A stretch of 22,609 nt of DNA from Bacteroidales bacterium UBA4284. GTDB lineage: Bacteria > Bacteroidota > Bacteroidia > Bacteroidales > UBA932. Shown here piece after piece: positions 13,193-20,905 of the stretch (positions within the stretch are counted from its first letter, which is position 1; every line of letters starts with the position of its first letter). The translations under genes were made by a program, and so were the position numbers. A model generated the notes under the pieces. The model was not told the DNA's origin, searched no databases, and was given only the letters and a program-made list of their open reading frames with translations. The stretch is from positions 8,293 to 30,901 of the forward strand of contig DGVM01000097.1 of assembly GCA_002395925.1 (NCBI GenBank), in the 5' to 3' direction.

Positions 13193-14557
13193 ATGAAACC
13201 GAAAAAATTCATCCTTCCGGAATCCGAGATTCCTACCCATTTTTTCAACATCCAGGCTGTCATGCCCAACAAGCCCATGCCCTTCCTGAACCCCGCCACC
13301 CGCGAGGCTCTGAAGCCGGAAGACCTGTACCCCATCTTCTGCAAGGCATGCGCCGACCAGGAACTCAACCAGACGGATGTATGGATCCCTATACCGGAAG
13401 AGGTGCGCGAGCAGTACGCCGCCTACCGCTGCACCCCTCTCGTACGCGCCTACGAGCTGGAGAAAGCACTCGGCACTCCTGCCCACATCTACTTCAAGAA
13501 TGAGAGCGTAAGCCCCGCCGGCAGCCACAAGCTCAATTCGGCCATCGCCCAGGCATACTACGCCAAGGAGCAGGGCGTAACCAACCTCACCACCGAGACC
13601 GGAGCCGGCCAGTGGGGAGGCGCCCTCAGCTATGCCACCAAGAAATTCGGCATCGACTGCGCCGTCTATATGGTTAAGGTGAGCTACGAGCAGAAGCCTT
13701 ACCGCCGCAGCATCATGCAGACCTTCGGAGCTGCAATCACTCCTTCCCCTTCCATGTCAACGCGCGCCGGAAAGGACATCCTTACCCGCAATCCCAACGA
13801 CCGCGGCTCACTGGGCTGCGCAATCTCCGAGGCAATCGAGCTTGCCTTATCCACTCCCAACTGCAAATATGCCCTCGGCTCCGTGCTCAACCACGTCTGC
13901 CTGCACCAGACCGTCATCGGACTCGAAGCAGAAAAGCAGATGGAGCTCGCAGGTGAATACCCCGACATCGTTATTGCCTGCTTCGGCGGCGGTTCCAACT
14001 TCTCCGGCATCGCGTTCCCGTTCATGCGCCACAACATTCTCGAAGGCAAGAAGACCCGTTTCATCGCCGCAGAGCCTTTCTCCTGCCCCAAACTCACCAA
14101 GGGTAAATTCGAGTACGACTTCGGCGACGAGGCCGGCATGACTCCCCTGCTTCCGATGTACACCCTCGGACATACATTCAAGCCTGCATCCATACACGCC
14201 GGCGGTCTGCGCTACCACGGCGCCGGAGTCATCCTCTCCCAGCTGATGAAGGACGGATACATGGAAGCCGTTGACATCGAGCAGCTTGAGTCCTTCAAGT
14301 CCGGCGTGCTCTTTGCCCAGACCGAAGGAATCATCCCCGCTCCCGAGTCCTGCCACGCCATCGCCGCCACCATACGCGAGGCTCTCAAATGCAAGGAGAC
14401 CGGCGAAGCGAAGACCATACTCTTCAACCTCTCCGGACACGGATTCGTGGATATGAGCGCTTACGACAGCTTCTTCTCAGGGGAGATGCAGAACTATCAC
14501 GTGAGCGAAGAAGAACTCGGCACGTTCATCAAGAGCGCCGACGCCCTCAATCAGTAA
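13193..14557 (+). CDS. trpB: Tryptophan synthase beta chain, TrpB2 type
   Basis: TrpB condenses indole with L-serine to give tryptophan, using pyridoxal phosphate. The 454-residue protein is of the longer TrpB2 type, with an extended N-terminus (FILPESEIPTHFFNIQAVMP) compared with the roughly 400-residue TrpB1. The PLP lysine is K113 in SPAGSHKLNSA, the phosphate-binding loop is GGGSN (265-269), and ETGAGQWG and HAGGLRYHG are conserved. ATG 13193 is 30 nt after the attenuator T-run. No trpA or other trp gene follows. TrpB2 enzymes may salvage free indole or act apart from TrpA. The 3' end overlaps the convergent PCMD gene by 7 nt. Confidence 0.95.
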   Translation: MKPKKFILPESEIPTHFFNIQAVMPNKPMPFLNPATREALKPEDLYPIFCKACADQELNQTDVWIPIPEEVREQYAAYRCTPLVRAYELEKALGTPAHIYFKNESVSPAGSHKLNSAIAQAYYAKEQGVTNLTTETGAGQWGGALSYATKKFGIDCAVYMVKVSYEQKPYRRSIMQTFGAAITPSPSMSTRAGKDILTRNPNDRGSLGCAISEAIELALSTPNCKYALGSVLNHVCLHQTVIGLEAEKQMELAGEYPDIVIACFGGGSNFSGIAFPFMRHNILEGKKTRFIAAEPFSCPKLTKGKFEYDFGDEAGMTPLLPMYTLGHTFKPASIHAGGLRYHGAGVILSQLMKDGYMEAVDIEQLESFKSGVLFAQTEGIIPAPESCHAIAATIREALKCKETGEAKTILFNLSGHGFVDMSAYDSFFSGEMQNYHVSEEELGTFIKSADALNQ

Positions 14558-15306
14558 TTGAAACGCAGTTCGTCCACGTACATCACGGACGAACTGCTGC
14601 CGGTGAAGAATTCTCCGAAGCGGCTGGAAAGGACGGATATGAATGCAAAAGCCGGTGTGGCCTCGCTGACGTAATCCAGCTTTATCTCAAAGGGAACGTA
14701 ATCTCCGGTATCTTCCGAAAAGACTATGACGGCCCGACCGATCAGCGCAGGATCTTCCGAAGCTGGCGTGCTCGGGCCATCATTGGATATGAAATGCTTG
14801 CGTTCTTTCCATCCGTAGAGCGCCACTTCAATCTGGCCTTCGTCCTTCTTCCCTTTCTTCGAAAGATAGGGGGCCTTGGCGTAATCGATGACGCCGGGAA
14901 TGTAATGGCAGTAACCCGACATGCTCCTTGGACGGCCGCTGAAAGGCACTCCGTCGTACATTTCCGCGCCTGAAAGCTTGACTACGCGGACGAATTCTCC
15001 GGTGTAAAGATTGCCGGTCAGGAAGGCCCACAGGACTTTCTTGCTCACGATTTTGGCCGCCGCCTTGCCGGGACCCGATACGGCAACGTGTTTGTACTCA
15101 GGCATAGCCACGTTGGTTCCGAGGGGCTTGATTCCCGGATTCGCAGAATCCCAGGCTTTTCTGGAGCCGCTCGCGCCTTCCGGATAAGGATACCAGGTGA
15201 CACCTTTTTTCGACCAGTGGTCGAAGCTCATGTTGTATATCTGCTGGGCCCCTGCCGCTACGCAAAGCAGAAGAGCGGCAAAGAGTAGAGTCGCTTTTTT
15301 TATCAT
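14551..15306 (-). CDS. Secreted PCMD (putative carbohydrate metabolism domain) protein
   Basis: The 251-residue protein starts with a signal peptide (MIKKATLLFAALLLCVAAGAQQ, predicted cleavage after AGA). The rest is beta-rich: YNMSFDHWSK, WDSANPG, KLSGAEMYDGVPFSGRPRSMSGYCHYIPG and a C-terminal SSSSVMYVDELRFNY. The GRP...GYYxY and final 'VDEL' strands match the PCMD family of Bacteroidota secreted proteins, which is assumed to bind or modify carbohydrate. It has no extra N-terminal domains. Its ATG overlaps the stop of the upstream GT4 gene by 4 nt (ATGA), so the two are co-transcribed. The exact function is unknown. Confidence 0.75.
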   Translation of the reverse strand: MIKKATLLFAALLLCVAAGAQQIYNMSFDHWSKKGVTWYPYPEGASGSRKAWDSANPGIKPLGTNVAMPEYKHVAVSGPGKAAAKIVSKKVLWAFLTGNLYTGEFVRVVKLSGAEMYDGVPFSGRPRSMSGYCHYIPGVIDYAKAPYLSKKGKKDEGQIEVALYGWKERKHFISNDGPSTPASEDPALIGRAVIVFSEDTGDYVPFEIKLDYVSEATPAFAFISVLSSRFGEFFTGSSSSVMYVDELRFNY

Positions 15307-16466
15307 TGGTTAGCCTGCATTGCTTCGCGGAACATGGAAATCAATTCCTGTGCCGATTTTGCTATGTCGTACTGCTGCATGGAGGCAGAGTAGAGCTTGC
15401 CGGCCTCCCAGCGTTCTGAGGGATGGGCCAGCCACCAGTCAATCTTCTCGGCAAGTGCCTTGTCGTCCTTCTCAGGGAAGATGCTGCGGGAGTCGAGGGC
15501 AAACTGCGAAGCGCCTGTGTGCCAGCCTTCTGCAATCACCGGAACGGCTCCCTGCTGGATAGCCTCCATAATCGAGAGGCCTTCTACCTCGACGGTTGCA
15601 CAGTGGATGCAGAGGTCGGCCTGTGCTGCAAGGGTGCGCAGCTCGTCACGGCTGTTGAAGGTAAAGACGGGCGGGTACTTGAGTATGCCGTCGCGGTAGA
15701 GCTTTTCGGCACGGCGCTTATATGCCTTGGCGCGTGGGCCCTGCCCGGCGAAATGCAGTTGTATGCGGTCGGCGAACTTGGTATGGGACATGGCGCGCAG
15801 CAGCGTCGGCTGGTCTTTTTCGACCGACAGGCGTCCTATATACAGGACCTTGAGCGGGCGGTTTTCGTCGAAGTAGTCTGCCGGAGGTTCCGCGGGGCGT
15901 ATGCACGGGTCTGGCACCAGGCCGTTGGAGAAAGTCCGCAGATTAGGGGTAAAGTTATAACGTATCAGCCTTTCATAGACGTTCTTAGTGGGGCACTGCA
16001 GGTAGGAGCAGTGGTTGAAGACCAGGTCGCGCCATGCCCTGAGCAACATCCGGTTTATGCCTTTCCACCAGCCCAGTCCGACGGAGTAGAAGATGTTTTC
16101 GGGGTGAAGGTGATATGTGCCGGTAAGGGGCTTGTGAAGTTTTTTTGCGACCTTTACAGCTCTGATATCAAGCACGAAGGGCTCTTCCAGATGGACTACG
16201 TCCGCCCAGCGTATCGCCTCTTCGATGGTCTTCATGTCGCCGGCTGCGAACTGATAGCCGTGGGCGGAGATAATCGGCTGAAATACAGGGAAATTATATT
16301 TGGGCAGCAGGAACTCCGGCTGTGGCGTGGCAGCAGCCTGGTTGGGGCCGGAAAGTACACGTACGTCCTGCCCTGCGTCCTTGAGCGCCTGCACTGTACG
16401 ACGCGCCGATGCCGAAAGGCCGTTTCCGGTCGCGTAGTAGTTATTTACGACAAATAGAATTTTCAT
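15303..16466 (-). CDS. Family 4 glycosyltransferase (GT-B fold)
   Basis: The 387-residue protein begins MKILFVVNNYYATGNGLSASARRT, a Rossmann start with a glycine-rich loop. The second domain has VLYIGRLSVEKDQPTLLRAM and HFAGQGP, and the EX7E donor-site motif EVEGLSIME. It probably transfers a sugar from a nucleotide donor to a lipid or surface glycan. The N-terminus resembles diacylglycerol glucosyltransferases, but I would not assign a substrate. ATG 16466 is chosen over an upstream start at 16538, because a promoter-like TTG-N21-TATCTTCG lies between them and homologues start here. First gene of a pair with the PCMD protein. Confidence 0.88.
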   Translation of the reverse strand: MKILFVVNNYYATGNGLSASARRTVQALKDAGQDVRVLSGPNQAAATPQPEFLLPKYNFPVFQPIISAHGYQFAAGDMKTIEEAIRWADVVHLEEPFVLDIRAVKVAKKLHKPLTGTYHLHPENIFYSVGLGWWKGINRMLLRAWRDLVFNHCSYLQCPTKNVYERLIRYNFTPNLRTFSNGLVPDPCIRPAEPPADYFDENRPLKVLYIGRLSVEKDQPTLLRAMSHTKFADRIQLHFAGQGPRAKAYKRRAEKLYRDGILKYPPVFTFNSRDELRTLAAQADLCIHCATVEVEGLSIMEAIQQGAVPVIAEGWHTGASQFALDSRSIFPEKDDKALAEKIDWWLAHPSERWEAGKLYSASMQQYDIAKSAQELISMFREAMQANQ

Positions 16467-16483
16467 CGGTCTGAATTGGGCCG

Positions 16484-16515
16484 CGAAGATACGACAAAAA
16501 AACCGCATTTCCCAA
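16484..16515 (-). promoter_or_regulatory. Promoter of the GT4-PCMD operon
   Basis: On the minus strand TTG (16515-16513), 21 nt, then TATCTTCG (16491-16484), 17 nt before the ATG. The -7 box departs from TAnnTTTG at one base. Confidence 0.5.
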
Positions 16516-16571
16516 TTCTGGCTTTCCCGGAAAGGCAAATTCGGTAAAAAGAAAAGGATATCTCGTAACGA

Positions 16572-16634
16572 TTAAAAAATAAATTGCTTCAGTTTGCGGC
16601 CGTAGTCTGAAAACTGAAGCAATTTATTTTTTAA
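16572..16634 (-). terminator. 24-bp perfect hairpin after nagB, carrying a shared 21-nt core
   Basis: Bases 16572-16595 are the exact reverse complement of 16611-16634, around a 15-nt GC-rich loop. On the minus strand the hairpin begins 14 nt after the nagB stop and ends in a U-rich arm (TTTATTTTTTAA), so it probably terminates nagB. The bases 16594-16614 match 20 of 21 positions with the reverse complement of 19449-19469, inside another structured intergenic element. Confidence 0.75.
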
Positions 16635-16648
16635 ACCGTTCCCTATTG

Positions 16649-17431
16649 CTATTTATAAACTTCGCGGAAGTAACGGTAGCTGCTGACGCGGAGTTCGGTG
16701 GCGGCGGGATCGTCGAGGACGAGGATGCCGTCGGGATGGTTCTGCAGGGACGATACGGTGTTGAAATGTGTCATAGGTCCTTCGATTGCAGCGGCGACGG
16801 CCCTGGCCTTCTTGGGACCGAGGGCGAGGATGACCACCTCTTTGGAATCGAGCACCGTAGCAACTCCTACGGAGAGGGCCTGACGGGGCACCAGGTTGGG
16901 GTCGTCATTGAAGAAGCGCGAGTTGACCCTGATGGTATCTTCCGTGAGGGAGACTACGCGGGTACGGCTCTGCAGGGAGGAGAAAGGCTCGTTGAAGGCT
17001 ATGTGTCCGTCTTCGCCGATACCGCCGAAGAAGAGGTCGATGCCTCCTGACTCTACTATCGCTTTCTCGAAGGCCGCACATTCGGCGTCGAGGTCGGGAG
17101 CGTTGCCGTCGAGGATGTGGATATTCTGGGCAGGCTCGTCGATAAGGTCGAAGAGCTGACGGTGCATGAAGCTGTGATAGCTTTCGGGGTGCTCTACCGG
17201 CAGGCCTACGTACTCGTCCATGTTGAACGAGATGACATTCTTGAAGCTCAGCTCGCCGTCGCGTACCATACGGCCGAGTTCGGCATAGGTGCGGATGGGA
17301 GTGGAACCGGTACAAAGGCCGAGGACAAAAGGCTTGTCCGTAATGGCTGCTTTTGCCTTAATGGCGTCTGCGATGCGGTGCGCAACCCACAGGGATGCGT
17401 CTTCGGCTTTGTCTCTAATGATGACTTTCAT
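16649..17431 (-). CDS. nagB: Glucosamine-6-phosphate deaminase
   Basis: NagB converts glucosamine 6-phosphate to fructose 6-phosphate and ammonia, the last step of amino-sugar catabolism. The 260-residue protein is collinear with E. coli NagB: LCTGSTP at 39-45, FNMDEY with D72, and GGIGEDGHIAFNEP with D141, H143 and E148 at exactly the E. coli positions. All catalytic residues are present. It lies 5 nt after the upstream NagB-like/PIG-L fusion gene in the same operon and is followed by a strong hairpin. Cytoplasmic. Confidence 0.97.
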   Translation of the reverse strand: MKVIIRDKAEDASLWVAHRIADAIKAKAAITDKPFVLGLCTGSTPIRTYAELGRMVRDGELSFKNVISFNMDEYVGLPVEHPESYHSFMHRQLFDLIDEPAQNIHILDGNAPDLDAECAAFEKAIVESGGIDLFFGGIGEDGHIAFNEPFSSLQSRTRVVSLTEDTIRVNSRFFNDDPNLVPRQALSVGVATVLDSKEVVILALGPKKARAVAAAIEGPMTHFNTVSSLQNHPDGILVLDDPAATELRVSSYRYFREVYK

Positions 17432-17436
17432 ACTAA

Positions 17437-19368
17437 CTAACGTAATTTAAGGAAAACTTCTATTGCCTGATATTCAGCCATTCCAAGCTCGTCGTAGGCC
17501 TTTGCCGTCGCGTGTGTGCGGTCTTCGGCCCTCTGCCAGAACTCTCTGGGATCTTCGCCGGGGAACGGGACGATGTCTTTCTGGGAAAGATGGCGGTAGA
17601 TGGCATGGCGCTTCTCGACCACCTCGTCGGGGCTCAGGGGGACGGCCATGTCAACCCTGGAGAGTTCCCACTCCATCCATGCTCCGCGGTACATCCAGAT
17701 GTGGCAGTCCTTGATCCATTCGGCACCTTCTTCTTCGAGTTCGTAGAAGGCCTCGAGCGCCGCCTCGGTACAGACGCGGTGCGTTCCGTGGGGGTCTGCA
17801 AGGTCGCCGGCCATGTAGATCTGGTGCGGGCGGACCTCATTCATGAGATTCTTGATGATATCGACGTCGGCCTGGGTGCAGGGCAGCTTGCGAATGCCGC
17901 CGCTCTCATAGAACGGGAGATTGAGGAAGTGGATGTGGTCGTCTTTCATTCCGAATGAATGGCAGGCGCCACGGGCCTCGCTGCGGCGTATCGCAGCCTT
18001 GATGTTGAGCAGTTCGCGAGGCTCGGGCTCTCCGGGGACCTTGGAGTCCACGAGGGCCTGTACCTCGGCGGTACGGTCGCCGTAACCCAGCTGGGCGGCG
18101 GCGTCGATGTGCTGCATCACGACGGAATCGTGCACCGCGACGTTGCCTGATGTCTGGTATGCGACATGCACGTCGTGTCCCTGGTGCTGGAGGCGTATGA
18201 GCGTACCGCCCATGGAGATCACGTCGTCGTCGGGGTGCGGGGAGAACACCAGCACGCGCTTGGGGAAAGGCTTGGAAGAGACCGGGCGGGTGCTGTCGTC
18301 CACGCCGGGCTTGCCGCCGGGCCATCCGGAGATTGTATGCTGGAGGTCGTTGAATACGTCTATGTTGACCTTGTTGACCGATCCTACGTTCTCGATAAGC
18401 TCCTCGAGGGAGTTCTGGAGGTAATCGGCGTGGGTGAGCTTGAGGATGGGCTTGCCGACTTTCTGGCAGAGCCATACGACTGCCTTGCGGCGGAACTTGG
18501 GCGTCCACTCGCAGGGACCGATGAGCCAAGGTGCGACTACGCGCGTCAGCTGGCTGCCGGAGACCTCATCGACGTACAGGCGCACGTCGTGATGGTTCTG
18601 GAAGAAGGATGCCGGGCAGTCGGAGCCGATTTCGCCTTCTGCTACACGGGCCACAGCAGCCACCTTGTCTTCGCCCCATGCCATGAGTATGACCTTCTTC
18701 GCACTCATCATGGTACCGATACCCATGGTGATGGCCTGCTTGGGCGTGACTGCGAGGTCGCCGTTGAAGTTGCCTGCCTGACGCTTGCGGCTCTGATAGC
18801 TGAGCAGTACCGTACGGGTGCGGGAATTCTCGGAAGAGCCGGCCTCGTTGAATCCGACCTGACCCTGCTCGCCTATTCCCATTATGAGCATGTCGAGCCC
18901 GCGTGCCGCTTCGTCGAAGTCTGCGCAATATGAGCTGATAGCTTCGTGAGGGATGCGGCCGTCGGGGACGTGTATGTTTTCGGGGAGGATGTCCACATTG
19001 CCGAGGAGTTCCTGATGCAGGCGGTGGTTGCGGCTCTGCATCTCGTTGGGCGATGAGGGGTAGTATTCGTCTATGGAATAAACCGCTACGTTCTTGAACG
19101 AAATGCGGCCCTCTTTGTAATATCGGGTGAGTACCTTGTAGAGCGATGCCGGAGACTCTCCTGTGGTGAGGCCCAGTCGGAAAAGGGTTCCGGGATGCTC
19201 TTTGGAGAAAAGAGTTACTGCATCGGCGACCTGGTCGGCTATCTTGCGGCTGGCGATGGTGGAGTCGGGATGCACTTCCGTGTAAATCTTGTCGTACCCG
19301 TGAAGGATGTCGTCGGGTAGATTGCGGGCGATGAGGCCGCCCTCCTCAGGCAAAGTGAAATGTTTCAT
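17437..19368 (-). CDS. NagB-like domain fused to PIG-L/LmbE deacetylase
   Basis: The 643-residue protein has an N-terminal NagB-like domain (about 20-290) and a C-terminal PIG-L/LmbE zinc deacetylase domain (about 370-640). In the NagB part LGLTTGESP (65-73) and YSIDEYYPS (D100) are kept, but GIGEQGQVGFNEAG has Q168 and Q170 where NagB has the catalytic Asp141 and His143; Glu148 is kept as E175. Deaminase activity is therefore doubtful. The PIG-L part has HPDDD (378-382) and DPHGTHR (His 527 and 530), the expected zinc ligands. Such fusions are annotated as glucosamine-6-phosphate deaminase in Bacteroidota; an N-acetyl-amino-sugar deacetylase feeding NagB is a reasonable inference. ATG 19368 is chosen over 19518, which lies in a structured element. 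Confidence 0.9.
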   Translation of the reverse strand: MKHFTLPEEGGLIARNLPDDILHGYDKIYTEVHPDSTIASRKIADQVADAVTLFSKEHPGTLFRLGLTTGESPASLYKVLTRYYKEGRISFKNVAVYSIDEYYPSSPNEMQSRNHRLHQELLGNVDILPENIHVPDGRIPHEAISSYCADFDEAARGLDMLIMGIGEQGQVGFNEAGSSENSRTRTVLLSYQSRKRQAGNFNGDLAVTPKQAITMGIGTMMSAKKVILMAWGEDKVAAVARVAEGEIGSDCPASFFQNHHDVRLYVDEVSGSQLTRVVAPWLIGPCEWTPKFRRKAVVWLCQKVGKPILKLTHADYLQNSLEELIENVGSVNKVNIDVFNDLQHTISGWPGGKPGVDDSTRPVSSKPFPKRVLVFSPHPDDDVISMGGTLIRLQHQGHDVHVAYQTSGNVAVHDSVVMQHIDAAAQLGYGDRTAEVQALVDSKVPGEPEPRELLNIKAAIRRSEARGACHSFGMKDDHIHFLNLPFYESGGIRKLPCTQADVDIIKNLMNEVRPHQIYMAGDLADPHGTHRVCTEAALEAFYELEEEGAEWIKDCHIWMYRGAWMEWELSRVDMAVPLSPDEVVEKRHAIYRHLSQKDIVPFPGEDPREFWQRAEDRTHATAKAYDELGMAEYQAIEVFLKLR

Positions 19369-19372
19369 ACTA

Positions 19373-19380
19373 CAAAAATA
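19373..19380 (-). promoter_or_regulatory. -7 box of the fusion-nagB operon (TATTTTTG)
   Basis: On the minus strand TATTTTTG ends 4 nt before the ATG at 19368, again implying a leaderless mRNA. The -33 position has TTTTCG rather than TTTG. Confidence 0.5.
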
Positions 19381-19438
19381 ACAATCTTGCCTTAAAATCG
19401 AAAAGAATTGTAAATTATCCGAAACCTTTGGAAATAAA

Positions 19439-19557
19439 AGTTGCTGCTGTTTTCTGACTACGGCCGCAAGCGGCCTATCCCTCCCGCTGCACTCCGTTTG
19501 CGGGCCCCTCCCACTCACGGCTGCGTGGGCGCAGACGGTCAGAAAACAGCAGCAACT
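19439..19557. repeat. Branched structured element (20-bp outer stem, three inner hairpins)
   Basis: Bases 19439-19458 pair perfectly with 19538-19557. Inside are three hairpins: GGCCG-CAAG-CGGCC (19462-19466/19471-19475 region), CCCGC/GCGGG (19483-19487 with 19500-19504) and CCCAC/GTGGG (19510-19514 with 19525-19529), giving a cloverleaf-like shape. It lies between the lpd stop and the fusion-gene promoter. On the minus strand the outer stem is followed by TTTATTT, so it could terminate priA-lpd transcripts. It shares a 21-nt core with the hairpin at 16572-16634. No protein is coded here. Confidence 0.7.
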
Positions 19558-19639
19558 ATTATAATCGCCACGTTTTATGTTTACGACTTAAACGAGACAA
19601 AAACGCAACGTATCCTGCTGAAAACCATCTGCAAGCGGC

Positions 19640-20905
19640 TTACTGTGCGGCGGCGATGGCGTCCCGGAGGATTTCGCTGAGGGTCGGATGGGCGTGGATT
19701 ATGGATGCGGCCTGCGATGCCGTGGCGCCGAGGGCTATGAGCACTGCCGCCTCGTGGATGAGGTCGGAGGCGTGGGCTCCCAGGATGTGGGCTCCCAGGA
19801 TCTTGCCGGTATCGGCATCGGCGATCACCTTGCAGTAGCCGTCCGCCTCTCCGCTGGCTACGGCCTTGCCGTTGGCCCTGTAGTTTGCTTTGCCGACCTT
19901 GATGCCGCGGCCTTCGCACTGCTCTTCGGTAAGGCCTACGGTGGCCAGCTCGGGTACGGTGAATACCGCGGCCGGGACCAGCGAGAGGTCGGTTCCGCTC
20001 TTCTGCCCGCAGATGTGCGCAAGGGCTGTGCGGCCTTGGGCGACCGCCACGTGCGCGAGCATCATTCCTCCGGTCACGTCGCCTATTGCGTAAACTCCGG
20101 GTATATTCGTCTGCATGTTCTCATCGACCGTTATCCCCTTGGGCGTAAATGCGATGCCGGCAGACTCCAGGTCGAGGCTGGAAAGATTCGGCCTGCGGCC
20201 CACAGCCATCAGTACGCAGTCAGCGCCGGTGCAGAATTCCTTGTCGGCTTTGGACCAACGGACGGTAAATCCGTCGTCGGCACGCTCGATTGCGGTCACC
20301 CTTGCGGAGGTTTCGGTCTTGATGCCTCGTTTGGACAGCGAAGCTTTAAGTCTCTTGGACAGATCTACGTCGAAACGCGGAAGGATGCCGGGGCAGAATT
20401 CGAGTACGGTGACCTCGGAGCCGAACTTGCGGTAGATGGATGCAAATTCGAGTCCGATGACTCCGCCGCCTATGACGCAAAGGCGCGCCGGCACGCTGTC
20501 GGAGCCAAGCATCGCAGCCGAATCGACTGCCAGGTCCGCTCCGGGAATGGGGAGCACAGCGCTTACGGAGCCGGTGGCTATGATTACGGCATCTCCTTGA
20601 TATACAGCGCCGTCCACCTCGACGTAGCGATCTTTCAGAAGCTTTGCCCTTCCCTGCACGACGCTTATGAGGGGATTTTTGAGCAACTGGGCGATTCCTG
20701 CCTGCAGCTGGCTTATAACAGCGTTTTTGCGCTCCTGGTCGGGAGCGTCCATGGCGCAGAGGGTCTTTGTGGGAATGCAGCCCTCGTTGAGGCAGGTGCC
20801 TCCAAGCGGAGAATCGCTGATGAGTACGGTTTCTATCCCTTTTGCCGCAGCAGCCGCTGCCGTTTCGTAACCGCCGGGACCGGCGCCGATGATAATGAGT
20901 CTCAT
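19640..20905 (-). CDS. lpdA: Dihydrolipoyl dehydrogenase
   Basis: Lpd reoxidises dihydrolipoamide on 2-oxoacid dehydrogenase complexes or the glycine cleavage system, using FAD and NAD+. The 421-residue protein has the FAD dinucleotide fold IIIGAGPGGYE (4-14), the redox disulfide GGTCLNEGCIPTK (C38, C43), the NAD fold VIGGGVIGLEFAS, the second FAD motif VYAIGDV, and the C-terminal catalytic pair H406 and E411 in HAHPTLSE. It is somewhat shorter than the usual 450-475 residues, mainly in the NAD and central regions. It overlaps priA by 4 nt and has no E1/E2 genes beside it, so the partner complex is unknown. Confidence 0.93.
   Translation of the reverse strand: MRLIIIGAGPGGYETAAAAAAKGIETVLISDSPLGGTCLNEGCIPTKTLCAMDAPDQERKNAVISQLQAGIAQLLKNPLISVVQGRAKLLKDRYVEVDGAVYQGDAVIIATGSVSAVLPIPGADLAVDSAAMLGSDSVPARLCVIGGGVIGLEFASIYRKFGSEVTVLEFCPGILPRFDVDLSKRLKASLSKRGIKTETSARVTAIERADDGFTVRWSKADKEFCTGADCVLMAVGRRPNLSSLDLESAGIAFTPKGITVDENMQTNIPGVYAIGDVTGGMMLAHVAVAQGRTALAHICGQKSGTDLSLVPAAVFTVPELATVGLTEEQCEGRGIKVGKANYRANGKAVASGEADGYCKVIADADTGKILGAHILGAHASDLIHEAAVLIALGATASQAASIIHAHPTLSEILRDAIAAAQ

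Noticed and set aside
14551..14557. A 7-nt overlap of trpB and the PCMD gene as a possible frameshift or misassembly
   Set aside because: The genes converge, both C-termini look natural, and short convergent overlaps are common.
16467..16538. An N-terminal extension of the GT4 protein from 16538
   Set aside because: The added 24 residues are not family-like and the promoter lies within this stretch; MKILFVVNNYY at 16466 is the conserved start.
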